This document shows, piece after piece, positions 57,811 through 64,000 of a DNA stretch of 64,000 nt. Source of the DNA: Paraglaciecola psychrophila 170 (GTDB lineage: Bacteria > Pseudomonadota > Gammaproteobacteria > Enterobacterales > Alteromonadaceae). Position 1 is the first letter of the stretch; each line of letters starts with the position of its first letter. The stretch spans positions 3,534,001 to 3,598,000 of the forward strand of contig NC_020514.1 in the NCBI RefSeq assembly GCF_000347635.1, given 5' to 3'. Made by a program: the position numbers and the translations under genes. Below the pieces are notes generated by a model that worked only from the letters and a program-made list of their open reading frames with translations, searched no databases and was not told the DNA's origin.

Positions 57811-58368
57811 CTAAATCTGCAAGTAAGAATAAAGAGTTTGCCTGCTGATTCCAAACTCTTTGGCTAATTCACTTTTGTTACTTCCAGCAACAACTCGTTC
57901 AATCAACACAGTAACCTCTTCGGCTGATAATGACCGTTTACGCCCTTTGTAAATGCCTTTTTTCTTAGCCAGCTCAATACCTTCCCTCTGGCGTTCTTTA
58001 ATCAGTGAACGCTCAAACTCAGCAAAAGCGCCCATCATGGACAGAAGCAAGTTAGACATTGGCGAATCAGCTTCATTAGTAAAAGTTAGGCCTTCTTTAA
58101 CAAAACGAATACCAATGCCTCTGTTCGTTAAACCTTTTACAATTTGGCGTAAATCATCCAAATTACGAGCAAGCCTATCCATGCTATGTACTACAACTTC
58201 ATCCCCTTCCCTGGCAAACAATAGTAATTCTTTAAGTTGTGGTCGATTGGTATCTTTGCCAGAAGCTTTATCAACAAAAACACGATCTAAAATTTCTTGG
58301 TCTAATTGCCTTTCTTCATTTTGTTCAAATGAACTGACTCGCTTATACCCAATCTTTTGACCTTTCAT
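57811..58368 (-). CDS. Serine recombinase (resolvase/invertase family)
   Basis: 185 residues, the length of TnpR/Hin-type enzymes. Catalytic Ser12 in IGYKRVSSFEQNEERQL, arginine motif VVHSMDRLARNLDDLRQIV, dimer helix LLLSMMGAFAEFERSLIKER, and a C-terminal helix-turn-helix ELAKEFGISRQTLYSYL. No transposase is near. Inverted repeats upstream (58383-58458) may be its recombination site and operator. Ribosome binding site AGGGAAG. Confidence 0.93.
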   Translation of the reverse strand: MKGQKIGYKRVSSFEQNEERQLDQEILDRVFVDKASGKDTNRPQLKELLLFAREGDEVVVHSMDRLARNLDDLRQIVKGLTNRGIGIRFVKEGLTFTNEADSPMSNLLLSMMGAFAEFERSLIKERQREGIELAKKKGIYKGRKRSLSAEEVTVLIERVVAGSNKSELAKEFGISRQTLYSYLQI

Positions 58369-58382
58369 AACTAAACTTCCCT

Positions 58383-58458
58383 AAATTGTTAAATTAGAGT
58401 CTAGACTTTACCTTACACATGTAAACAAATCAATAAATAGACTCTATTTTGACAATTT
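58383..58458. repeat. Inverted repeats at the recombinase promoter, candidate res site
   Basis: Arms 58383-58404 and 58437-58458 are 22-bp inverted repeats (AAATTGT-T/C-AAA-T/A-TAGAGTCTA) with about three mismatches. A second, shorter pair (TTTACCTTACA near 58407 and TGTAAGGTTAA near 58474) repeats the pattern. They lie 15-110 bases upstream of the recombinase start, where resolvases often bind. Confidence 0.65.
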
Positions 58459-58577
58459 TAGCTTAAATAAAAATGTAAGGTTAAGGTATACCTTATTATT
58501 ACAGTCAGAAATTCCAACTCATATGTTGGCAACCATCAAAGTGTGAAACTAAAATTTCATCTACTTTTATCAACCAA

Positions 58578-58961
58578 ATGATTGCCATGAACAAAAAAGA
58601 AAAAGAATACCTACTTTACTATTTGGAGCAGCTAAGCCTGAAGCTAAGAAATAACATATCTGAAATGCAACAAGGACTAAATCATATTGCAGATATATCG
58701 AAAAATATCAGCCAAGAAATACCAACATCTCCAAAAGTAATGACTTTTGATCCATTGTCGACTGATAAGTTGGCCGAGAAACCACCTGAATGCTTGATTC
58801 GTATAAGGGAAGTCTGCCTTTTAGTTTCAGTAAGTCGTTCAACTATTTTCAGAATGGTGGAAGAAGGAAGTTTCCCTAAACCTTTAAACTTGGGACCTAG
58901 GTTTAAAGCCTGGCAAAAACGAACAGTGGTAGATTGGATAATTTCACACGATGACAATTAA
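58578..58961 (+). CDS. AlpA-family DNA-binding regulator
   Basis: 127 residues (an ATG at 58587 is an alternative start). The C-terminal 60 residues are an AlpA/Vis-like winged-helix: LIRIREVCLLVSVSRSTIFR then EEGSFPKPLNLGPRFKAW and VVDWI. The N-terminal half is a charged helical segment not usual in short AlpA proteins. AlpA-type proteins activate integrase genes or act as excisionases in P4-like islands, which fits the integrase at 40827. Confidence 0.85.
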   Translation: MIAMNKKEKEYLLYYLEQLSLKLRNNISEMQQGLNHIADISKNISQEIPTSPKVMTFDPLSTDKLAEKPPECLIRIREVCLLVSVSRSTIFRMVEEGSFPKPLNLGPRFKAWQKRTVVDWIISHDDN

Positions 58962-59168
58962 TGAAGCATTGCTTGGGTTTAGCGTTTGAACTCACGGCTA
59001 AAAGGGGCCATTCGCTCTAAGGCTTGCTGTTACCAAAAGCTTACGCTCAGTAATGCCAAATTAACTATGCCACTAAATAGCTATGAGTATATACAGCGGA
59101 TATTAACAGCCTAGTATGCCATAGTGATATTTCTATTTAATAAATGGAGTTATTTAAAAGCGGACGTT

Positions 59169-59267
59169 CGTTAACGCCTCGTTTAGAGGCAATAAAATAG
59201 TTGGATAAAATTAGCGACTAAGGAGCAAAAGCCAACTGTTTTATTGCCTCTAAACGACTTGTTATAT
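59169..59267 (-). repeat. attC site 1 (last of the array)
   Basis: On the minus strand it begins ATATAAC-AAGTCG and ends GAGGC-GTTAACG. The arms TTTAGAGGCAATAAAACAG and TATTTTATTGCCTCTAAA pair over about 25 bases, with CAACT/AGTTG boxes inside. It directly follows the gene at 59303-59647. The middle is nearly identical to attC site 6. The 58962-59168 stretch to its left holds nothing recognised. Confidence 0.8.
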
Positions 59268-59302
59268 GTGCCATCCTATTGCCTAGAAGTTACCAACACT
59301 CC

Positions 59303-59647
59303 CTATTTGTTTTCTTTTAGGTGTTGTTTTATTTCGCTCACTCGATGGCCTTTGAAAATTGTATGTTCTTTATATGAAATATGTTTTGTATAACGCTGAT
59401 CTTCTCTTCCCTTTTTAGTATATCTACCAAAATAATTTCTTTCGCTTTCATTACCAAAACCTAAGTGAGCGCCATAACAAAGAACTGAAATAAAGCAGAT
59501 AACACCATATATAATAACCCCAACAGTACTTACAAAGTTTGTCAGTATTGCTGTTGAAGCAAAGCCAATAAAAAAAGATAGTATATATTTTCGTCTTTGC
59601 TGTACATACTCATAACAAAGTTCAATATTGAGAGTATTTTTATTCAC
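59303..59647 (-). CDS. Integron cassette protein, small membrane protein
   Basis: 114 residues. Two hydrophobic segments (ILSFFIGFASTAILTNFV and TVGVIIYGVICFISVLCYGA) followed by a basic tail (RYTKKGREDQRYTKH). No family recognised. The gene starts 8 bases after the GTT of the preceding attC-like site and ends just before attC site 1, so it fits one cassette exactly. Confidence 0.65.
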   Translation of the reverse strand: MNKNTLNIELCYEYVQQRRKYILSFFIGFASTAILTNFVSTVGVIIYGVICFISVLCYGAHLGFGNESERNYFGRYTKKGREDQRYTKHISYKEHTIFKGHRVSEIKQHLKENK

Positions 59648-59654
59648 TTTTACA

Positions 59655-59749
59655 CCTTAACATTTATTCTGCCGTGAAATCTGAGGCCATTTAAGGCTGC
59701 GAATTTGGGGCGCGCGTTGTTTGCGCGTTCATACCATAATTTGTTTATT
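59655..59749 (-). repeat. attC-like site 2
   Basis: On the minus strand it starts near AATAAAC and ends ATGTTAAGG, with a GC-rich hairpin centre (GCGCAAACAACGCGC). It lies between the stop of the 59755-60111 gene and the start of the 59303-59647 gene. The left core is degenerate, so the call is less sure than for other sites. Confidence 0.55.
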
Positions 59750-59754
59750 ATATT

Positions 59755-60111
59755 TCACGCCCATCGAATCCAATTTACAAGTGCGTCTAGACCTGAATAA
59801 TTGAGCACACGAATACGGTAAAGATTGATCGACTTGTCTAACAGTTCCGATACACGACCTAATGCAGTGCTTGGATTTTCGGAATTGTACTCAGCAGCCA
59901 ATTTAACATCACCTGTTAAAAGTAAACGACTTGGCTTGTGAGTTACAAAAATTGAGGCTTCTTTACCTGTTAGTCCCTTCACTCTTGGGTCAAAAGCTAT
60001 CTCAGCTCCAGTATCTAGACGATATGAAATCAGGTAACGATTGTTATCCTCTGCTAGCAAGGTGGCGAAAAAACATTTGTTTAGATAATTATCAACATCT
60101 GAGCCATTCAT
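59755..60111 (-). CDS. Integron cassette protein, unknown
   Basis: 118 residues from the ATG at 60111. The frame is open to 60210, but those codons run through an attC site and into the neighbouring gene, so the internal ATG (with AAGGA upstream) is the right start. Sequence NGSDVDNYLNKCFFATLLAE and RLDTGAEIAFDPRVKGLTGK, no known motif, soluble. Confidence 0.6.
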   Translation of the reverse strand: MNGSDVDNYLNKCFFATLLAEDNNRYLISYRLDTGAEIAFDPRVKGLTGKEASIFVTHKPSRLLLTGDVKLAAEYNSENPSTALGRVSELLDKSINLYRIRVLNYSGLDALVNWIRWA

Positions 60112-60132
60112 AATTCGAAACGTCCTTGTGAA

Positions 60133-60187
60133 ATATAACGCCAAATTCAGGTGTTCCGTGGGCGTCACTTGGATTTTCTTGTTATGT
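60133..60187 (-). repeat. attC site 3 (short form)
   Basis: A 55-base site: on the minus strand ACATAAC at one end and GTTATAT at the other, with CCAAGTGACG / CACCTGAATTTGG inside. Ends are complementary apart from one base. It follows the stop of the 60191-60889 gene by 3 bases. Confidence 0.7.
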
Positions 60188-60190
60188 GAA

Positions 60191-60889
60191 TTACAGCTCG
60201 TAACATACATCAGACTCCGAGGCTGCTCGAATAGTATTCGTTGCCATTTCAGGATCCACAGAAATTAAGCGCCCATGTACCGACTTGAACCCTTGAGCCT
60301 GACCAAGAGCAGTGAATTTATAAAAGCCAGATAGGTGATACATTGATGTTTTCTTGCAGAAGAAAACCTCATCAAACCCAGATTTGGAATTTTCGACGCC
60401 ATCTAAAAATACGCTAAATTTTTCCGGTCCATAACCAAACGACGCAACATAAGAAATTTCATCTTTTGTAAGATCATACTTTGGTAGACTGATTCTATAC
60501 CCACTGTCATTTTCAATTTCCCTCAAGGTATTAGCATACATTTTTAGTCTTATGAAAATAGTATCGCCTTTTGTCGTTGACGCATTAATCAAGCTGGTAA
60601 GCTTCAATTTTTGGTCAAACTCACCCTCATATGCATATATTCTTAATATGTTGTCTGCATTTCTGTGTTCTTCACGTGTTTGAAAAGAATCGTAATTAAA
60701 TTTTGAGGAGTCTAGATGAGCATAGTGGTCTACATATGATTGATAAGTTTCAATCTTAAAAGAACCTATCAAGTCGATACTTAAGGCATAAACTAGAGAA
60801 AGTAAACCAAGCAATGTACCTACTGCAGTAAGCTTGCTCGGCAAACTCCATTTTTTCCACTGCTTATCACTCGGTACTAACATATTCAT
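60191..60889 (-). CDS. Integron cassette protein with one membrane segment
   Basis: 232 residues. One N-terminal membrane segment (LTAVGTLLGLLSLVYALSI) followed by a soluble domain with several cysteines late (FFCKKTSMYHL, SDVCYEL). No family recognised. It starts 9 bases after the end of attC site 4. Confidence 0.65.
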   Translation of the reverse strand: MNMLVPSDKQWKKWSLPSKLTAVGTLLGLLSLVYALSIDLIGSFKIETYQSYVDHYAHLDSSKFNYDSFQTREEHRNADNILRIYAYEGEFDQKLKLTSLINASTTKGDTIFIRLKMYANTLREIENDSGYRISLPKYDLTKDEISYVASFGYGPEKFSVFLDGVENSKSGFDEVFFCKKTSMYHLSGFYKFTALGQAQGFKSVHGRLISVDPEMATNTIRAASESDVCYEL

Positions 60890-60897
60890 CTCGATTC

Positions 60898-60991
60898 ACA
60901 TAACGGCCCAATAACAGGCTAAGTAATGGTTGGCTAAAGTTTTGTAACGAAACGTAGCCAACTGTTACGTGACCTTGTTAATTTGTTAGGT
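60898..60991 (-). repeat. attC site 4
   Basis: On the minus strand ACCTAAC at one end and GTTATGT at the other, matching the RYYYAAC/GTTRRRY pattern. Inner boxes CAGTTGGCTACG and TAGCCAACCATT pair. 94 bases. It follows the DUF2026-like gene by 7 bases. Confidence 0.85.
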
Positions 60992-60998
60992 GAATTAT

Positions 60999-61613
60999 TT
61001 ACCAAGCTCCTATTACGCTATTTCCTTGTAAAGCAATAGAGTTTAGCTGCCCTTTTCCATCCTTAATTTGAATTGCACTGTTCATTTTCTTAGGAGGCTT
61101 TTTGTACCATTGACTACAAATATCTGCTAAATCAGAATACGCAAGACTAGAGGCTAAATATTCCATTCTATTCTCTAGGACTTCAGGGTTTGCATCAAAA
61201 TAGAAATCACCTTCTTTAGTGAGATGATTTAGTGATTCAGCCATTTCAGATATCGGTTTCTGCATCATTTTGGCTTTTAGAGGAACTTTACCTGTTTTAA
61301 TATCAGAAAAAGCTGGTGCCATGAAATCAATTAACCAGCCATCTACAACTACCCAACAGTGGAAAGCATCTATATCTGATGAGAAATTATCACCATCTAA
61401 TTTTGCAAAGGATAAAACGTCGTTATTGCCACCCATATGATAGAAACACATACCAGCAAGGGGCTGAGCATCCATTTTATAATGTTCTCGTAGAATATGT
61501 GCACCATAAAAGCTAAAAAATGTACATGCAACAGTAGGGTCAGCATTTTCATTTTTTACGATGCTGTTAATTGTTTTATAAATTCTTTCGTAATCCTTCA
61601 GCTTAATCTTCAT
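60999..61613 (-). CDS. Integron cassette protein, DUF2026-like
   Basis: 204 residues. KLKDYERIYKTINSIVKNEN, then DPTVACTFFSFYGAHIL and DAFHCWVVVDGWLIDFMAP, are the pattern of DUF2026 proteins. A cysteine in the first block and His and Asp in the second resemble the Cys-His-Asp order of transglutaminase or papain-like folds; this is inference, as no activity is known. Soluble. Confidence 0.7.
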   Translation of the reverse strand: MKIKLKDYERIYKTINSIVKNENADPTVACTFFSFYGAHILREHYKMDAQPLAGMCFYHMGGNNDVLSFAKLDGDNFSSDIDAFHCWVVVDGWLIDFMAPAFSDIKTGKVPLKAKMMQKPISEMAESLNHLTKEGDFYFDANPEVLENRMEYLASSLAYSDLADICSQWYKKPPKKMNSAIQIKDGKGQLNSIALQGNSVIGAW

Positions 61614-61628
61614 CTAAACTCTCGATTC

Positions 61629-61725
61629 ACCTAACGAGGCTGTAGAATTTCTCTTTTAGAAAAAACAGTCTCAAAAATTATTAAAAATTAAGCCTCAAAA
61701 CGCGTTCCTACGTGAAATCTGAGGC
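61629..61725 (-). repeat. Partial attC-like site 5
   Basis: The right core is clear on the minus strand (CCTC-GTTAGGT, ending at 61629), just before the DUF2026-like gene. The left core is not. It shares the string GCCTCAGATTTCACG with attC-like site 2. Together with attC site 6 it frames about 170 bases with no gene. Confidence 0.45.
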
Positions 61726-61808
61726 AATATCCTACTAGAAAAAGATTTTTACAGTCTCTCTGAACATAAATTTCAATCGCCATTTTCCACTTTGGAGAAA
61801 TTTTAAAG

Positions 61809-61903
61809 CCTCAACGCCTCGTTAAGAAGCAAAAAAGTGTTGGCTAAAATTAGCGATGAAGGAGCAAAAGCCAACTGTTTTTGTCCTTTTGAACGACTTA
61901 GAT
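61809..61903 (-). repeat. attC site 6
   Basis: On the minus strand ATCTAAG-TCG ... GGC-GTTGAGG, with inner AGTTGGC and GCCAACA boxes. It begins immediately after the stop codon of the 61904-62620 gene. Its centre (TTAGCGATGAAGGAGCAAAA on plus) nearly matches attC site 1. Confidence 0.8.
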
Positions 61904-62620
61904 TTACATTACACACCTACACCAAACCAACTGGGCTTCTGACAGCAAGCTAGTATTAGTGTTTAAGTAATTAGTACTGGTATCAATTATTCTTACAGCC
62001 TTAGTTTTCGTCTTATCATATGAGATTCTAGTTAACCTAGAAAATTGACCAGCGTTAATCCATAGGTCATCGTACGATTTCACACTATCTTCATAGAAAA
62101 AGCAAAATTTCAATTTTCTCCTTTTCTTATAGCTTTGACTTGGTAAGAAATTTAACAGTGTTACGTATACATATGGTAAATATTGCGGTTTTAAATTGGC
62201 ATAGCTGTATACATTTAGTCGATTGGCTTCTTTGAGCAGCTTTAAAAATTCCTTTAAGTCTAAAAAGGGAACTATATCTTTTGTTCTAGCCCAAAGCTTA
62301 TCCATATTCAAATCAGCAAAGTTTCGATTTTGTTCGACTGTTTGAGGATCTGGTCTAGTTGGTGTAAGTCCACGATATGGGCGTGCTGCGGGATCTTTTG
62401 TAGGGCAAAATTGGCTATCGTTATGATAAAAATGTGCGTTAGCTTTTGTATGACCCGCTTTTACTTTCATGTCTCTATTGCAAACTGGACACTGAGTACT
62501 AGGTGAAAGATTCATGTCTTGGAAGCCAAGCTGAGTAGCTAACTTCTTGAATTCCGAACAATCTATCAATTGATTTTTATAGGTTGGATTAGAGTGCTGT
62601 GGGTGTAATGCTTTATGCAA
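61904..62620 (-). CDS. Integron cassette protein with zinc-binding motif
   Basis: 238 residues from a TTG with a strong ribosome binding site (AGGAG, seven bases away), 16 bases from the end of attC site 7. The N-terminal part has CPVCNRDMKVKAGHTKANAH, with FYHNDSQFCP after it, a likely zinc site. The remainder is helical and basic. No family recognised. Confidence 0.65.
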   Translation of the reverse strand: MHKALHPQHSNPTYKNQLIDCSEFKKLATQLGFQDMNLSPSTQCPVCNRDMKVKAGHTKANAHFYHNDSQFCPTKDPAARPYRGLTPTRPDPQTVEQNRNFADLNMDKLWARTKDIVPFLDLKEFLKLLKEANRLNVYSYANLKPQYLPYVYVTLLNFLPSQSYKKRRKLKFCFFYEDSVKSYDDLWINAGQFSRLTRISYDKTKTKAVRIIDTSTNYLNTNTSLLSEAQLVWCRCVM

Positions 62621-62636
62621 CTTTATACTCCTGTAA

Positions 62637-62737
62637 ATCTAACGCCCGCTTAAGCGAAACAAAAATGGTTGGCTATAATGTGAAGCCGAGCGAAACGTAG
62701 CCAACTGTTTTTGTTCCGTTTAAAGCGCTTATTAGGC
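62637..62737 (-). repeat. attC site 7
   Basis: On the minus strand GCCTAAT-AAGCG ... GGGC-GTTAGAT, with ACAGTTGGCTACG and ATAGCCAACCAT pairing and outer arms GCTTTAAACGGAACAAAAA / TTTTTGTTTCGCTTAAGC. The clearest attC in the array, 101 bases. Confidence 0.9.
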
Positions 62738-62745
62738 CTTTAAGT

Positions 62746-63660
62746 TCAAACTTTCCGTATACCCAACCCACTAAGATCTTCACTTTCAACGACTTCGAAA
62801 TATTCTACGTCATTTTGTATAACCTTATTGATGAGGATCTTATAAAAGTCTCTTCGCTCATTGCTCATTCTCATGCCAAAAACTACTTGGCTCAATATTC
62901 CGGGGAAATCAAATAACCCATGACTTTCTTCAACATAGCGCCATTCCTTTTCGTATTCCCATGCAGGTGTTTTAGTGCTTATTGTAGATCTAAATACATC
63001 ATCTTCGAACGATACCCTTTGAACATTTTGTACCCCGCTACCTGGAGCCATAATTTGTACTTCATTCTTAATGCCAGCCTTGAATGTAGGCTTCTCTCTG
63101 TTGTATGTAGCAGGCAAACAATGTCTAGGGTTTGCTAATTTGCAGTCGTTAGACCAACTAAAACCAAACGCTACACCTTCATGGTTAGCACCATAATGCG
63201 CCCACATTAACTCATTAGCGGAAGTCCCACTAAGACTAAAGATCCCTACTGAAGATAGACGCTTTCGCATATCCCTAAATATATTCTCAGGATTAGACAA
63301 CCGCATACCATGATCTGAATATAAAGACCTCATCGCTTTTACTTTCCTGCTATGAGTCAACTTTTTGAAGCGCTTTAACCATTGTTTAGTTTCTCGCTCA
63401 CTCAACGAAAAAAGTCGTTTAGGTGGCTCAAAAAATGGTCGTTGAGCCACAAGGCCCATCAATTGCCCCTGTTCCATTTCACGGATTGTTTTAGCTTCCC
63501 AAACTGGGGGGATCTCTCCTATACGACATTCTAGAGGATCATTCAGCTGAGAAGGTGATGATAGCCAAATTTTCTGATTTCTTATGATATCTTGAGTACG
63601 TTCCGAGTCATCTCTGTACTTAAAGAGTACCTTAGGTTTTTCTTGTTCATTTATTTTCAT
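62746..63660 (-). CDS. Integron cassette protein, DUF2971 family
   Basis: 304 residues. VLFKYRDDSERTQDIIRNQK, WLSSPSQLNDPLECR, IFSLSGTSANELMWAHYGAN with HEGVAFGF, and WEYEKEWRYVEE are the DUF2971 landmarks. Function unknown; the family occurs in mobile and defence regions. It ends 8 bases before attC site 7. Confidence 0.85.
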   Translation of the reverse strand: MKINEQEKPKVLFKYRDDSERTQDIIRNQKIWLSSPSQLNDPLECRIGEIPPVWEAKTIREMEQGQLMGLVAQRPFFEPPKRLFSLSERETKQWLKRFKKLTHSRKVKAMRSLYSDHGMRLSNPENIFRDMRKRLSSVGIFSLSGTSANELMWAHYGANHEGVAFGFSWSNDCKLANPRHCLPATYNREKPTFKAGIKNEVQIMAPGSGVQNVQRVSFEDDVFRSTISTKTPAWEYEKEWRYVEESHGLFDFPGILSQVVFGMRMSNERRDFYKILINKVIQNDVEYFEVVESEDLSGLGIRKV

Positions 63661-63708
63661 TTATAAACTTCATCTATTGATAATTTACGCATCGATTCTG
63701 GCACTGAG

Positions 63709-63769
63709 GCCTAACGCTTCTAAGTACAGGCGCGCGCTTTTTGCGCGTCCGTGTGGCTTATTGATTAGC
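63709..63769 (-). repeat. attC site 8
   Basis: A 61-base site: on the minus strand GCTAATC ... GAAGC-GTTAGGC with a GC-rich centre (ACGCGCAAAAAGCGCGC). It precedes the DUF2971 gene by about 50 bases. To its right (63770-64000) one minus-strand frame runs in from beyond the window edge and ends near 63927, too short to judge. Confidence 0.7.
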
Positions 63770-64000
63770 TGCCACATTGCGGGCTGCTGTTTGAATTGAA
63801 TGATGAACTAACAAACTGTGACTGCCTTGTTTGAATTGTGTAACTGCAATTTCCGTTGCCTTAACTTTGTCAGTGTTTGATGATTAATATTGCCAGAACT
63901 TACTAGTTACGTGAATCTTTTTTACCGATTGTAATTAGCTAAAAAGCTAACCGCATTGCACACCACTTTAGGTAGCCCTCTGTAAATACGCTTTAGAATG

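Noticed and set aside
58383..58458. Terminal inverted repeats of a transposon
   Set aside because: The arms are only 32 bases apart and enclose no gene; a recombinase binding site fits better.
60112..60210. N-terminal extension of the 59755-60111 cassette gene
   Set aside because: The codons run through an attC site and into the upstream gene; the internal ATG is preferred.
1..64000. CRISPR arrays and insertion sequences
   Set aside because: No regularly spaced repeats of CRISPR type and no intact transposase gene were seen. The attC sites are regularly placed but separate genes and have integron cores.

Overview
The window looks like chromosome of a low-GC marine gammaproteobacterium, most likely Alteromonadales (Glaciecola/Paraglaciecola/Alteromonas type). 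This is inferred from the polar-flagellum gene order, CheV/CheR inside the flg cluster, an FlgP/FlgT pair (H-ring proteins of sodium-driven polar flagella), and several short paralogous flagellins followed by flaG-fliD-fliS. No rRNA and only one tRNA are present.

Layout. (1) 163-13995, minus strand: a flagellin-glycan locus. It holds a complete pseudaminic acid pathway (pseB, pseC, pseF, pseI, pseG, pseH), a putative GT9-fold glycosyltransferase, a small acyl module (acyl carrier protein, AMP-dependent ligase, SDR reductase), a TagD-like cytidylyltransferase plus LicD-type phosphotransferase, a large HAD-like protein, and a methyltransferase whose 3' end is a deletion chimera. (2) 14086-22227, minus: fliT-like, fliS, fliD, flaG and four flagellin genes. 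One flagellin is frameshifted in a G7 run and one carries unusual tryptophans. The spacers are rich in repeats and terminators. (3) 22506-23483, plus: a sialidase-like beta-propeller protein. (4) 23716-36556, minus: flgL-K-J-I-H-G-F-E-D-C-B, cheR, cheV. A perfect terminator followed by a sigma-54-type promoter splits flgBCDE from flgF onward. (5) 36798-40458: flgA, flgM and flgN on plus, flgP on minus, flgT on plus.

(6) From tRNA-Arg(CCT) at 40533 a genomic island begins: P4-type integrase, then DUF3037/HipA-like pair, a large SIR2-domain protein, a type I restriction-modification system (hsdR-hsdM-hsdS, hsdS frameshifted), a zinc-ribbon/membrane protein pair, an unrecognised protein of about 842 residues (also frameshifted), a serine recombinase with inverted repeats at its promoter, and an AlpA-like regulator. 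This has the look of a defence island. (7) 59169-63769 is an integron cassette array on the minus strand: six small genes, each followed by an attC-like site. No integrase gene is in the window; cassette orientation would put attI/intI beyond the right edge if it exists.

How the genes work together: the flg/fli genes build the rod, hook, filament and H-ring. FlgM and sigma-28 time the late genes. The pse and neighbouring genes supply a decorated nonulosonic acid, presumably for the flagellins. Three frameshifts, all in short homopolymers (20581-20587, about 49088-49093, 57333-57338), should be checked as possible sequencing errors before these genes are called dead.
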